Shown here piece after piece: positions 22,256-31,360 of a stretch of 64,000 bases of DNA. The notes below the pieces were generated by a model that saw only the letters and a list, made by a program, of their open reading frames with translations, did not search any database and had not been told where the DNA came from. The stretch's first letter is position 1. Every line of letters starts with the position of its first letter. The position numbers and the translations under genes are program-made. The DNA comes from Pseudomonas sp. MRSN 12121 (GTDB lineage: Bacteria; Pseudomonadota; Gammaproteobacteria; Pseudomonadales; Pseudomonadaceae), in contig NZ_CP010892.1 in NCBI RefSeq assembly GCF_000931465.1, forward strand, positions 496,001 through 560,000. Direction: 5' to 3'.

Positions 22256-24588
22256 CACGGCGCGGCCTGCGGGGCAGGGTGGCGTTGCTGCCCGGCCCAG
22301 GGGGCCAGGAGGAAGCTGAAGGCCAGCCCCAGGCTCACCGACAGGCCGAAGTTGCTGATCGCCGGGGTGCTGGAGAGGGCCAGCAGGCCGAACGAAAGCC
22401 AGGTGGTCAGGGCCGCCAGCAGGGTGCCCAGCAGGCTGACGGCGGCCCCGCCGATCTGTTCGCGCATGAGGATGGCGTAGTCGACGCTGATCGCGGTCAC
22501 CAGCAGCAGGCCGAACAGGCTGAACAGGGTCAGTGGCTGCCCCAGCCAGCCCAGGCTGGCGAGGCTGCACAGCGCCGCCAGCAGCGGCAGGGCGACGATG
22601 CGCAGGGCGCCAGCGAGGCCGAACGGCAGGATCAGCAGCAAGACGATCAGCACGCAGGAAGCGAGCTTGAGTTCGGCGGCGCTGACCTGGGTGGCGGCGA
22701 ACACCTGATTCAGCTGCCCCAGGCGATCCACCAGCTGTACGCCTTCCAGGCCCTGGGCCTGTACCTGCAGCAAGGCCGCATCGTTCAGGCCCTGCAGGCT
22801 GACCATGGCCGCCACGCCGTTATCGACGGGGCCCAGCCACAGGGGGCGGTAAGGCTCGGCCAACGGGCCTTGCAGGGCGGTGTCGAGGTCTTCATCGGGC
22901 AGTGCCCGCAGTTGCGCGAGTTCCGCCTCCAGGGCCGTTGCCGGCACGCCGAGATCCAGCAGCGGCTGCCAGTGCCGCGGCAGCTCATCCAGGGCCTGGC
23001 GCAGGCGCTGTTGCTCGGCAGGCCGACTCACCAGTTGGTTGAGCGACAGGTAGCCCTGGAGCTTTTCCAGGCTGACCAGTTGCTCCAGGCGTGCGCTCAG
23101 GGCGCCGAGGCGTTCGAGCAGTTGTGGCTGGTCGGCGGCGCGCACCAGGAAGAACTGGCTGGTGGGCTGGTAGCCGGTGATCCGCGCGATGGCCTGGGCT
23201 TCGCTCTGCAATGACGGCGGTGCGCCGACCCACTGGCGAATGTCGTTCTTGCTGTCGAGCTGCCACAGACCTGCGGCGCAGAAGGCGATCAGCAGCGCCA
23301 GCAGCCAGGCGTCGGGCACGCGCGCGCGCAGTCGCGCACGCAGGCCCAGCAGCCATCCGCTGATGCGCAGCGGCCATTGCGCCGGTTGCAGTTCGACGCC
23401 CTTGAGCAGTGCCGGCAACAGGCACACGGCGCTCAAGTAGGCGCCGAGCAGGCCGGCGGCGGAAAACACGGCGATCTGGGTCAGGGCCGGGAACGGCGTC
23501 CAGGCCAGGGCCAGGTAGCCGATGCAACTGGTGGCCAGGCTCAGCGTCAGGCCCGGCAGGGTCAGGCGCAGCGCCGGCCAACTGTGCCAGGGCCGCAGGC
23601 TCCAGCTCTTGGACAGATAGTGCAGCGGGTAGTCGACGGCGACGCCGATCAGGCTCGACCCCAGCACCAACGTCATCACGTGCATATGGCCGAAGAAGGC
23701 GACGCAGGCCACTGCGCCGAACAGCATGCCCACCAGCACCGGCACGAAGGCCAGCAACACCCGCCAGCGCCGGAAGGCCAGCAACAGCAGCAGGAGGATA
23801 CCGAGGGTGGCGCCGCCGCCGACCCAGGTGATTTCACGGCTGGCCTGCTGCTGGCCGTTGGCGGCGTAGAGCAGGCCGCTGGCCGCCAGCAGCTGGACGT
23901 CGGCCCCGGCGGCCTGGTCGCGGCTGTGCTGCAGCAGCGCCGCCACGTGCAGCGGCAACTGCATGTCGAAGGCGTCGCCGGTGGTGCGTGCCCGCAGCAG
24001 CACCCAGCTCTTGCCGTCGGCGTCGGCGATCAGCGCGCCGCTGCCGATGTCCAGTTGCACCGCGCCGCGTTGTGGCTGGCTGTTCTGGATGCGCCCGGTC
24101 AGGCCCAGCCAGTCGTCCTGGCTCGGCACCAGGCTGAAACCGCCGAAGGGGTCGAACAGCGCCTGCACGCGCTGCTGGATAAACACCTCGGGATGCTCGA
24201 TCAGCTGCTGGCGGTCGGCGCCGGAGAGCATCGCCAGGCGGCCTTGCAGCAATTGCCGGCGTAGCGCCGGCAGGTCGGCCTGCAGGTTCCACTGGACCTT
24301 CTCGAACAGCCCGCTGGCCTGCCATTGCTCGGCCAGTTGCCGGGCCATGGCGATGGCCTGCTGGCGCTCGGCATGGCCCACCAGTACCAGGATTTCGCGG
24401 TTCAGCGGCTCCTGCATGCGCTGTTCGGCCTTGAGCTCCAGGGCATCGGGGGCAGTGCCGGGCACCAGTTCCATGAGGTTGGCCGACAGCGGCGCGCCGT
24501 GGCGCCATTGCCAGCCGGCCAGGGCCAGCACGGCGACCAGCAGGAGCAGGAACAGGCGCGGCCACCCGCGTTCACTCGGCAAAATCAT
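22255..24588 (-). CDS. MMPL/RND-family exporter (ApeM-like)
   Basis: A 777-aa RND-superfamily protein with an N-terminal transmembrane helix, a large periplasmic loop, a 5-6 helix bundle (including VGVAVDYPLHYLSKSW), a second periplasmic loop and a second bundle (VTAISVDYAILMREQIG). The two-fold layout and the VDYPLHY / VDYAILM motifs are typical of MMPL lipid exporters. The likely substrate is the finished aryl polyene lipid or a lipid-linked precursor moved across the inner membrane. It overlaps the LolA-like gene by 17 bases. Confidence 0.88.
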   Translation of the reverse strand: MILPSERGWPRLFLLLLVAVLALAGWQWRHGAPLSANLMELVPGTAPDALELKAEQRMQEPLNREILVLVGHAERQQAIAMARQLAEQWQASGLFEKVQWNLQADLPALRRQLLQGRLAMLSGADRQQLIEHPEVFIQQRVQALFDPFGGFSLVPSQDDWLGLTGRIQNSQPQRGAVQLDIGSGALIADADGKSWVLLRARTTGDAFDMQLPLHVAALLQHSRDQAAGADVQLLAASGLLYAANGQQQASREITWVGGGATLGILLLLLLAFRRWRVLLAFVPVLVGMLFGAVACVAFFGHMHVMTLVLGSSLIGVAVDYPLHYLSKSWSLRPWHSWPALRLTLPGLTLSLATSCIGYLALAWTPFPALTQIAVFSAAGLLGAYLSAVCLLPALLKGVELQPAQWPLRISGWLLGLRARLRARVPDAWLLALLIAFCAAGLWQLDSKNDIRQWVGAPPSLQSEAQAIARITGYQPTSQFFLVRAADQPQLLERLGALSARLEQLVSLEKLQGYLSLNQLVSRPAEQQRLRQALDELPRHWQPLLDLGVPATALEAELAQLRALPDEDLDTALQGPLAEPYRPLWLGPVDNGVAAMVSLQGLNDAALLQVQAQGLEGVQLVDRLGQLNQVFAATQVSAAELKLASCVLIVLLLILPFGLAGALRIVALPLLAALCSLASLGWLGQPLTLFSLFGLLLVTAISVDYAILMREQIGGAAVSLLGTLLAALTTWLSFGLLALSSTPAISNFGLSVSLGLAFSFLLAPWAGQQRHPAPQAAP

Positions 24589-25192
24589 GTTGCTCCGCGG
24601 CGCTCAAGGGTTGGCTGGCGGTGCTGTCGTGCATTCGCAGCAGGGTGCTGTCGCCCTGGGTTTCCAGCAGCTCGATGCGCTGCACCAGTTCGCCGCCGTC
24701 GATGTCGATCCGCTTGAACACTTGCTTGAGCAGCAGCGAACGCGGGGTCAGGGTCAGCTTCCAGCGCGTGGCGTCCCCGCTCAGGGCCAGCTCGAAGTCG
24801 CGTTGCAGGCCGCTGCTGTCGCCTTGCAGCACGGCGAGGAACAGTCGGTTCTGCTCGGCCCCGGCGCTCTTGTTGGGCAGCATCTGCCAGCCGTTGGCGT
24901 CGCGTCGGGCGATGCCGCTGCCGGTGATGCGGTAGTCCTGTTGCAGCGGGGTTTTCAGCAGCCACAGCAGGCCATGGTTTTTCGCCAGGACAAAGTCACC
25001 CTGGCTGGTCAGTGGCTGGGGCAGGGCGCGCAGGTGTTTTTCCTGGACGAAACGGCCGTGGATCACCTCGGGCCTGGCCAACTGCTCGCTCAGCTGTTGC
25101 AGGTCGAAGGCATTGGCCAGCGAGCTGAAGCCGAGCGCCAATAACAGGCTCCATGCCCAACGGAAGATATTTCGGTTGCAGGTCGGATTCAT
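24572..25192 (-). CDS. LolA-like outer-membrane lipoprotein carrier (ApeL-like)
   Basis: A 206-aa exported protein: signal peptide up to about ALGFSSLANA, then a LolA-type fold (FDLQQLSEQLARPEVIHGRFVQEKHL, with GLLWLLKTPLQQDYRI). LolA proteins shuttle lipoproteins or hydrophobic molecules through the periplasm in an open beta-barrel. This one is clearly a pathway-specific paralogue, since housekeeping lolA lies elsewhere in Pseudomonas. The ATG at 25192 overlaps the thioesterase stop. A carrier role for the polyene lipid is inference from operon context. Confidence 0.82.
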   Translation of the reverse strand: MNPTCNRNIFRWAWSLLLALGFSSLANAFDLQQLSEQLARPEVIHGRFVQEKHLRALPQPLTSQGDFVLAKNHGLLWLLKTPLQQDYRITGSGIARRDANGWQMLPNKSAGAEQNRLFLAVLQGDSSGLQRDFELALSGDATRWKLTLTPRSLLLKQVFKRIDIDGGELVQRIELLETQGDSTLLRMHDSTASQPLSAAEQHDFAE

Positions 25193-25614
25193 GCCAGCAC
25201 CTTGGCGACGGCATCGGTGAACACCTTGGGCGAGGCCAGTTGCATCTCGCGGCTGGCGATTTCCACGGCGACCTGCACCGAGCTGGCGCGGGTCAGGCGT
25301 TCGCCGGTTTCCAGATCGCTGATCAGGTAGTTGATCTTCAGGCGGTTCTCCCACTCCACCAGGCTGGCGCGGACGTTGAGCTTCTGCCCGAACACCGCGC
25401 CGCGCACATAGCGCAGTTGCAGGTCGATCACCGGCCAGGCGTAGCCGGACGCGAGCATCTGGTTGTAGTTGTGGCCGAGCTTGTCCAGCAGGGCGCAGCG
25501 CGCCACTTCCAGGTACTTCACGTAGTGCCCGTGCCAGACCACCTGCATGGTGTCGACGTCGAAAAACGGCACCTGGATCTCGGTGTCCGCGTGCAGCACG
25601 CCCGGGCTACGCAT
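25189..25614 (-). CDS. Acyl-CoA/ACP thioesterase, hotdog fold (YbgC/FadM type)
   Basis: A 141-aa 4-hydroxybenzoyl-CoA-thioesterase-like hotdog protein. The signature PFFDVDTMQVVWHGHYVKYLE has the catalytic Asp followed by the HGHY segment. It probably releases or edits acyl chains from the ACPs of the pathway. In E. coli clusters a thioesterase (ApeK) has the same place before the LolA-like gene. It overlaps the ammonia-lyase gene by 8 bases and the LolA-like gene by 4. Confidence 0.85.
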   Translation of the reverse strand: MRSPGVLHADTEIQVPFFDVDTMQVVWHGHYVKYLEVARCALLDKLGHNYNQMLASGYAWPVIDLQLRYVRGAVFGQKLNVRASLVEWENRLKINYLISDLETGERLTRASSVQVAVEIASREMQLASPKVFTDAVAKVLA

Positions 25615-27151
25615 GCAGCCTCCAATGTTGTTCGGCGATACGTTGCAGGCACAGGCGCAGTTCGCCTTCCAGGGCGCGGTCCTCGATCACCGGCGGGAAG
25701 TCCCCGGCCAGCGCTTCATGCATGGCCGCCAGGGCCGGTGGCAGCGGCCGTGCCGGCGCGACCTGGCCGCGCAGCCAGACCCCCTGGTTGGCGGCCAGCA
25801 GGGTCGCGGCGGCCACCTGTTCGGTCAGCTCCAGCACGCGGATCGCATCGCGGGCGGCGATGGTGCCCATGCTCACCTTGTCCTGGTTGTGGCATTCGGT
25901 GGAGCGCGAGAACACGCTGGCCGGCAGGGTGTTTTTCAGGGCCTCGGCGGTCCAGGCGCTGGCACCGATCTGCACCGCCTTGAAGCCGTGGTTGAGCATG
26001 GCGCGCTCCACCGGCGCACCGGACAGGTTGCTCGGCAGGCCGTGGTTGTAGCGCTCGTCCACCAGCAGCGCGAGCTGGCGGTCGAGCAGGTCGGCGACGT
26101 TGGCCACCAGATTCTTCAGGCTGTCCATGGCGAAGGCGATATGCCCGCCGTAGAAGTGCCCGCCGTGCAGCACGCGCTCGGCTTCGGCATCGATGATCGG
26201 GTTGTCGTTGGCGCTGTTCAGCTCGGTTTCGATAAAGCCGCGCAGCCAGCCCAGGCTGTCGGCCAGCACGCCCAGCACATGGGGCGCACAGCGCAGCGAG
26301 TAGCGGTCCTGCAGGCGGTGCAGCGGCGCGGTGGGGGCGTCGATGGCCAGGTCCTGGCGCAACCAGGCCGCGACCTGCATCTGCCCCGGGTGCGGCTTGG
26401 CGGCGAACAGGCGCTCGTCGAAATGCTCCGGGTTGCCTTGCAAGGCGACCACGTTCAGCGCGGTGATCCGCGTGGCCAGGCGCAGCAGGTAGTCGGCGCG
26501 GGCGAAGGCCAGGCAGGCCAGACCGGTCATCACCGCGGTGCCGTTCATCAGCGCCAGGGCCTCCTTCGGCCGCAGCACCAGCGGTTCCCAGCCCAGCTCG
26601 CGATGCACCTCGGCGGAGCTTCGGCGCTCGCCGCGGAACATCACTTCGCGCTCGCCGGACAGGGTCGCGGCCACATAGGACAGCGGCGTGAGGTCGCCGC
26701 TGGCGCCCACCGAGCCCTCTTCGGGGATCAGCGGCAGGATGTCGTGTTCGAGGAAGGCCTGCAGGCGCTCCAGCAGTTCCACGCGCACCCCGGACACGCC
26801 ATGGCACAGCGACTGCAAGCGTGCCGCCAGCACCGCGCGGGTGGCCTGCGCGTCCAGCAGCTTGCCCAGGCCGCAGCCGTGGAAGGTGTACAGGTGACGC
26901 GGCAGCGCCTCGACGTGCGCAAGCGGCACCGCGACCACGCAGGAGTCGCCGTAGCCGGTGGTCACGCCGTAGATCACGCCTTCCTTGTCCAGCAGCGAAT
27001 CGAGGAATTGCGCGCCCTTGGCGATGCGCTGGCGGAACGCGCGGTCGTCCTGCAGGCGGGCGGGTGCCTGACGGTTGGCCAGGGCCAGCACGTCCTCGAT
27101 GCGCAGGGGGAGTTCGCCGAAGGTTACCGGCTCAAGCGGATGCATCGTCAT
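25607..27151 (-). CDS. MIO-type aromatic amino acid ammonia-lyase
   Basis: A 514-aa HAL/PAL/TAL-family enzyme that removes ammonia from an aromatic amino acid to give an aryl-acrylic acid, a fitting starter for aryl polyenes. The MIO triad is Ala150-Ser151-Gly152 in GSVGASGDLTPLSY. The conserved YGVTTGYG starts at Tyr61. The selectivity pair is Phe90-His91 (Ser-His in HAL, His-Leu in TAL, Phe-Leu in PAL). The segment HNQD at 421-424 is like TAL/PAL rather than the NQED of HAL. The label histidine ammonia-lyase is therefore doubtful; Tyr or Phe is the likelier substrate. It overlaps the acyltransferase gene by 20 bases. Confidence 0.88.
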   Translation of the reverse strand: MTMHPLEPVTFGELPLRIEDVLALANRQAPARLQDDRAFRQRIAKGAQFLDSLLDKEGVIYGVTTGYGDSCVVAVPLAHVEALPRHLYTFHGCGLGKLLDAQATRAVLAARLQSLCHGVSGVRVELLERLQAFLEHDILPLIPEEGSVGASGDLTPLSYVAATLSGEREVMFRGERRSSAEVHRELGWEPLVLRPKEALALMNGTAVMTGLACLAFARADYLLRLATRITALNVVALQGNPEHFDERLFAAKPHPGQMQVAAWLRQDLAIDAPTAPLHRLQDRYSLRCAPHVLGVLADSLGWLRGFIETELNSANDNPIIDAEAERVLHGGHFYGGHIAFAMDSLKNLVANVADLLDRQLALLVDERYNHGLPSNLSGAPVERAMLNHGFKAVQIGASAWTAEALKNTLPASVFSRSTECHNQDKVSMGTIAARDAIRVLELTEQVAAATLLAANQGVWLRGQVAPARPLPPALAAMHEALAGDFPPVIEDRALEGELRLCLQRIAEQHWRLHA

Positions 27152-28088
27152 CGGTCTTCCAGAAAGGGTAAAAGTTGAACCACTGTTGCGGCGCTTCGAG
27201 GCAGTACTGGCCCAGGCGCTCGGCGTAACGGCCGGCCCACAGGGCGATCACCTGCTCGCGGTCGCTGCGCTTCCAGGCCACGGCCTCGGCGAAGGGTTCG
27301 AGGATCACTCGATAGCGGCCGTCGCGCTTGAGGCACAGCAGCAGGTTGACCGGGCACTTCAGCAGGCCCGCCAGCAGCCACGGCCCCTGGGGAAAGGGCG
27401 CGGGGTGGCCGAGAAAGTCCACCTCCACGCTGCGCCCGCCATGCAGCGGCACGCGGTCGCCGGCGATCGCCAGCCATTCGCCGCGCTCCAGGCGCTGGCT
27501 CAGTTGCAGCATGATCGCCGGGTCCAGCTCGCTGACCTGGATCAGCCGCAGATTGCTGGCCCCGGCCTCGCCCAGCAGGCGGTTGAAGCGTTCGGCGTGG
27601 CGGGTGTGCACCAGCACGTTCATGGTGACCTTTTCGCCCAGCTCGGCCAGGGCCCGGCAGACTTCGAGATTGCCCAGGTGCGCGCCCACCAGCATCTGGC
27701 CACGGGCGCCGCGCAGCTGGTCGCGCAGCAGGGCCGGGTCGACGATCTCGATCTGTTCCAGGCGCAGCTTGCCGTTCCACACGTCGAGCTTGTCCAGCAG
27801 GGCGTCGGCGAAGGCCATGAACTGGCCGAACACCCGCCAGTGGCTGGGGCGCAGCTCGGCCCTGGCGCTCCATTGCGCCAGGCGCCGCTGGTACAGCCAG
27901 GCACTGTGGCGCGCACGGCGGCCGAACAGGAAAAAGTAAAAGACGATGACGTACAGCACCGGGCTCAGCAGCCGGCGCCCGAGCACGCGCACGCCGAAGG
28001 CGGTGAGTTTCATCAGCCAGAAGCTGCCGCGCTCTTCGTGCTCGGCCCAGTGTTTTGTGTCTGGCTGTTTGTCCTGGAGCGCCGTCAT
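27132..28088 (-). CDS. LpxL/HtrB-family acyltransferase
   Basis: A 318-aa lipid A acyltransferase-type protein with an N-terminal hydrophobic segment (VLGRRLLSPVLYVIVFYFFLF) and the catalytic HLGNLE motif (His-x4-Glu) in LVGAHLGNLEVC. A downstream GDRVPLHGG region binds the lipid acceptor in relatives. It probably transfers the polyene or a fatty acid to a glycolipid at the cytoplasmic face of the inner membrane. The ATG at 28088 overlaps the glycosyltransferase stop. In E. coli the adjacent glycosyltransferase and acyltransferase activities are in one protein (ApeJ), so this pair may be its split form; that is inference. Confidence 0.85.
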   Translation of the reverse strand: MTALQDKQPDTKHWAEHEERGSFWLMKLTAFGVRVLGRRLLSPVLYVIVFYFFLFGRRARHSAWLYQRRLAQWSARAELRPSHWRVFGQFMAFADALLDKLDVWNGKLRLEQIEIVDPALLRDQLRGARGQMLVGAHLGNLEVCRALAELGEKVTMNVLVHTRHAERFNRLLGEAGASNLRLIQVSELDPAIMLQLSQRLERGEWLAIAGDRVPLHGGRSVEVDFLGHPAPFPQGPWLLAGLLKCPVNLLLCLKRDGRYRVILEPFAEAVAWKRSDREQVIALWAGRYAERLGQYCLEAPQQWFNFYPFWKTDDDASA

Positions 28089-28819
28089 GCCTGCCACCGT
28101 CGCCAGAGGATCAGCGGCGCGCGCAGCAGCATGCCGAAGAACAGCCGGGTGTGCATGCTGGAAATCAGCGCGTTGTCATGGAACAGGCGAAAGTGCGACA
28201 GGCCGTCCTGGGGGTAATGCACCCGGGTCGGCAGCCAGCGCATCGGCTGGTTGCGCCAGGCCAGGCGCACGAGGATTTCCGGGTCGAAGTCCATGCGCTT
28301 GCCCAGGTGCACCGAGTCGATCAGGGCCAGGGTCGGCGGCAGCGGATAGACCCGAAAGCCGCACATGGAATCGGGAATCTGCAACGACAGGCTGTTGATC
28401 CACACCCAGACGTGGGTCAGGTAGCGCGCATACAGGCGGCCCTTGGGCACGCTGGCGTCGTACTGTGGATAACCGCAGATCAGCGCGTCGGGATGGGTCC
28501 GGGAATGCTCGATGAAGGTTTCGACGTCGCGCAGGTCGTGCTGGCCGTCGGCATCCACTTGCAGGGCATGGCTGAAGCCCCGGCGCGAGGCTTCGCGCAG
28601 CCCGGCCATGACCGCGCCGCCCTTGCCCTGGTTGACCGCGAGCTTGACCAGGAACACCTGTTCGCGCCCGGCCAGTTGTTCCAGCACGGCGGCGCAGGCC
28701 GGGCTGCTGGCGTCGTCCACCAGGACGCAGGGCAGGCCGCTGGCAAGCAGGGCGTCGACCACCGCGGGCACGGCGGTTTCATGGTTGTAGACCGGGATCA
28801 CGGCGCAGGGCTTATGCAT
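28085..28819 (-). CDS. Family 2 glycosyltransferase
   Basis: A 244-aa GT-A fold glycosyltransferase. The N-terminus CAVIPVYNHETAV binds the nucleotide-sugar, LVDDAS contains the first Asp pair, and DADGQHD contains the metal-binding DxD. A DSMCGFRVYPL segment resembles dolichol-phosphate-mannose-type enzymes. It likely adds the sugar of the lipid anchor or acts on a lipid carrier. Its AAGG ribosome site abuts a REP sequence that separates it from the ligase gene. Confidence 0.85.
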   Translation of the reverse strand: MHKPCAVIPVYNHETAVPAVVDALLASGLPCVLVDDASSPACAAVLEQLAGREQVFLVKLAVNQGKGGAVMAGLREASRRGFSHALQVDADGQHDLRDVETFIEHSRTHPDALICGYPQYDASVPKGRLYARYLTHVWVWINSLSLQIPDSMCGFRVYPLPPTLALIDSVHLGKRMDFDPEILVRLAWRNQPMRWLPTRVHYPQDGLSHFRLFHDNALISSMHTRLFFGMLLRAPLILWRRWQA

Positions 28820-28830
28820 GGGCGCTGACC

Positions 28831-28857
28831 TTGCCGCGAGCCAGCTCGCTGCTACAG
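28831..28857. repeat. Single REP sequence inside the aryl polyene operon
   Basis: Read on the minus strand it begins CTGTAGCAGCGAGCTGGCTC, a diverged member of the TGTAGGAGCGAGCTTGCTCG family. It occupies most of the only real gap (59 bases) among the main biosynthetic genes and ends just before the ribosome site of the glycosyltransferase gene. Confidence 0.7.
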
Positions 28858-28878
28858 GAGCTGCCGGGCGCCAATAAC

Positions 28879-30558
28879 TTATCCACAGGCGCTCTCCAGC
28901 AGGATGCGGCCGCTGGAGCAGGCGGCGGTGTCGTTGCGATAGGCGAAGTACAGCTTGCCGCGCTCGGTATCGAAACGCAGGTGCAGTTGCACCTGGTCGC
29001 CGGGCCTTACCAGCTGCTGGAACTTCAGCACTTCCATGCCGGCGAAACGGCCTGGCAGATCGAGCAACTGCTGGCCCAGCGCCAGGGCCCAGTCCACCTG
29101 CACCACCCCCGGCAGTACCGGCGCCTGGGGGAAGTGACCGCTGAAACAAGCCAGGTCCGGCGGGATCGCCAATTGCAGGCTCCACTCGCCATCGGCTTCG
29201 AGCTGTTCCAGCACCTCGGGCGCCCGTGGGCGCGGGGCCAGCAACAAGGCCTCGACCTCGGCCTGGGGCAGCTTGCCCTGGCTATTCAGCGGCAGTTGGC
29301 GCAGCAGCCGCCAGCGGCGTGGCAGCGCCAGGGCTTCGCAATGCTGGCCCAGGTGCTGGCGCAAGGTTTGGGTCAACGCCCGCCGTCCCTGGTTGCGCAA
29401 GGCGTGCAGGCCCGGTTCGCTGAGCACCAGCAGCACGCCGAGGGAGGCGCGGTTTTCCCGGACCACGCCCAGGCGAGCCTCGGCGACCCAGGCATGGGCG
29501 CCCAGGGCTTGCTCCAGCATCGGCAGGGAAATGCGTTTTTCTTCCAGCTTGACGATCCGGTCCAGGCGCCCGAGCAGCTCGAAGCGCCCGTCGGCGGCGA
29601 TACGCGCGGCATCGGCGGTGTGTTCGACATGCCCGGCCGGCAAGTAGGGCGAAGCGATCAGCAGGGCGCCGTCGCTGTCCTGGCTCAGTTCGACCCCGGC
29701 GAAGGCCTGCCACAGGCTGTCGCCCTGGCGCCAGGCGATGCCGCCGGTTTCCGAGCTGCCGAGGATTTCCGTCGGCCACTGGCCCAGGCGCTGCTGCAGC
29801 AGCCGAGCGGCCTCGGCGGGCAGTGCGCCACCGGAGGAAAACACACGGCGCACCGGGCTCAGGGCCGGCCAGTCGAGGTTGTCGCCCATGCGCTTGAGCA
29901 GGGCCGGGCTGGCGACCCAGGCAAAGGCCGGGTGTTCGCGGCTGGCACGTTGCAGGTCTTCCGGGAACGGCAGTTGCCGGCGGACGAACGCGCGGCCGGC
30001 GCACAGCGGCCAGAGCACGCGGAACAGCAGGCCGTAGATGTGTTGGGTGGCGACGCTGCCGATGATGCAGGCCTGCCCCAGCCCGGCGCCCCACAGCTGT
30101 TCCAGGGCCTCGACTTCATTGGCCAGCTGGCGCAGGGATTTATCGATGCGCTTGGGTTCGCCGCTGGAGCCGGAGGTGCACAGGCTCAGGCGGCAAGCGT
30201 CGAGATCGAGCTCGGCGGCGGGCAGCGGTGGCAGGTCGAGCTCGCTCAGGCGGGTGTCGCCCGGCTGGTCGGTCAGCCACAGATCGACCTGCGGCGCCCA
30301 GCGTTGCCGGGTCTGCGGTTGCAGGTCGGCAGGCAGCAGCACCTCGACCCCGGCGAGCCAGGCGCCGAGCAGGGCGACAGCCAGCTCGGCGGCGTCTTCC
30401 AGGTGCAGGGCCAGGCGCTCCACGCCCCTGGCTCGCAAGCCCGCGGCCAGGCTCAGGGCCTGGTGCCGCAGGGTCGGGTGATCGAGTGCCGGTGCGACCG
30501 CGACGGTCCGCTCCGGCAGCGACTTGAGCAGCAGTTGCTCAAGTTTTATCCAATTCAT
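28879..30558 (-). CDS. Aryl/acyl-ACP ligase fused to a hotdog dehydratase (ApeH-ApeI fusion)
   Basis: A 559-aa two-domain protein. Residues 1 to about 435 are an adenylate-forming domain: P-loop [12 protein letters not shown], motif [21 protein letters not shown] and the catalytic Lys in [10 protein letters not shown]. Residues about 450-559 are a FabZ/ApeI-type hotdog with [20 protein letters not shown]. The first would load the aryl starter on ACP; the second would dehydrate 3-hydroxyacyl-ACP. In E. coli these are separate ApeH and ApeI. The ATG at 30558 (MNWIKLEQ) is chosen because it overlaps the upstream stop as ATGA. Confidence 0.88.
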   Translation of the reverse strand: MNWIKLEQLLLKSLPERTVAVAPALDHPTLRHQALSLAAGLRARGVERLALHLEDAAELAVALLGAWLAGVEVLLPADLQPQTRQRWAPQVDLWLTDQPGDTRLSELDLPPLPAAELDLDACRLSLCTSGSSGEPKRIDKSLRQLANEVEALEQLWGAGLGQACIIGSVATQHIYGLLFRVLWPLCAGRAFVRRQLPFPEDLQRASREHPAFAWVASPALLKRMGDNLDWPALSPVRRVFSSGGALPAEAARLLQQRLGQWPTEILGSSETGGIAWRQGDSLWQAFAGVELSQDSDGALLIASPYLPAGHVEHTADAARIAADGRFELLGRLDRIVKLEEKRISLPMLEQALGAHAWVAEARLGVVRENRASLGVLLVLSEPGLHALRNQGRRALTQTLRQHLGQHCEALALPRRWRLLRQLPLNSQGKLPQAEVEALLLAPRPRAPEVLEQLEADGEWSLQLAIPPDLACFSGHFPQAPVLPGVVQVDWALALGQQLLDLPGRFAGMEVLKFQQLVRPGDQVQLHLRFDTERGKLYFAYRNDTAACSSGRILLESACG

Positions 30559-31100
30559 GCGCGGCCTCGTACGCGTTGTCGTAACAGCCATTCAATGGCA
30601 AACAGCAAACCCATCAGCCCGTAGGCGATCAGGCCGTTGTACAACGTCCACCAGCTCAGCGGCGCCCACAGGGTCAGGGCCGCGGCGAGCAATCCGTTAC
30701 AGAGGAAAAACACACTCCAGGCGATCGTCACCTGGCGGGTGTAGCGAATCGCCTTTTCCGGCAGGTCGGGCTCGCCCAGGCGCGCCAGGCGCTCGGCCAC
30801 CGGCGGGCCGTACTTCAGGCTCAGGCCGAACAGCGCGAGCATGAAGCCGCTGATCAGTACCGGGTACCAGCGCAACAGCGACGGGCTGTCGAACAGCGCC
30901 AGCAGCCCGCAGAAGGCCAGGGCGCCAGCGGCCATCCACAGGCTGCCGGGACGCCGTTCGCCGGTCAGGGCCCGGGCCAGCCACAGGCCGCCGAGCAACA
31001 GGCCGAACTGCCACGGAGCGAAATGCTCCATGCCGAAATACACCGCAAAGGGATACAACAGGCCCGCCAGCAGCAGGCCAAGGCCGATCAGACGGCTCAT
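30555..31100 (-). CDS. COG4648-like inner-membrane protein (ApeG-like)
   Basis: A 181-aa integral membrane protein with about five or six hydrophobic helices and an Arg-rich C-terminus. The segment KAIRYTRQVTIAWSVFFLCNGLLAA is typical of the COG4648 family found next to ACP genes in aryl polyene clusters. Its function is unknown; it may scaffold the synthase at the membrane. ATGA overlaps occur with both neighbours. Confidence 0.78.
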   Translation of the reverse strand: MSRLIGLGLLLAGLLYPFAVYFGMEHFAPWQFGLLLGGLWLARALTGERRPGSLWMAAGALAFCGLLALFDSPSLLRWYPVLISGFMLALFGLSLKYGPPVAERLARLGEPDLPEKAIRYTRQVTIAWSVFFLCNGLLAAALTLWAPLSWWTLYNGLIAYGLMGLLFAIEWLLRQRVRGRA

Positions 31101-31351
31101 GCGGCCGGCTGGACCAGGCGATAGACCGCTTCGACCACGTCGTTGACGGTGCGCACCGACTTGAATTCCTCGGCGGCGATTTTCTTGCCGGTCTTGCGCT
31201 TGATGTGGTCGATCAGGTCGACGGCGTCGATGCTGTCGATTTCCAGGTCCTGGTACAGGTTGGATTCCAGGCTCACGCGTTCCGGTTCCAGTTCGAAGAG
31301 TTCCACCAGGGCATCACGCAGGGTGTTGAAGATGTCGTCGCGAGTTTGCAT
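31097..31351 (-). CDS. apeF: Acyl carrier protein
   Basis: An 84-aa ACP. The phosphopantetheine attachment site is Ser40 in LEIDSIDAVDLI. Acidic helices II and III are typical. It lies 9 bases after the first ACP gene. Two distinct ACPs are a hallmark of aryl polyene clusters (ApeE and ApeF), probably for starter and for extension; which does which cannot be told here, and the symbol rests on gene order. Confidence 0.92.
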   Translation of the reverse strand: MQTRDDIFNTLRDALVELFELEPERVSLESNLYQDLEIDSIDAVDLIDHIKRKTGKKIAAEEFKSVRTVNDVVEAVYRLVQPAA

Positions 31352-31360
31352 GGTCCGGTC

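Noticed and set aside
25607..27151. Classical histidine utilisation hutH
   Set aside because: No hutU, hutI or hutC nearby, and active-site residues differ from HAL; operon context points to aryl polyene synthesis.
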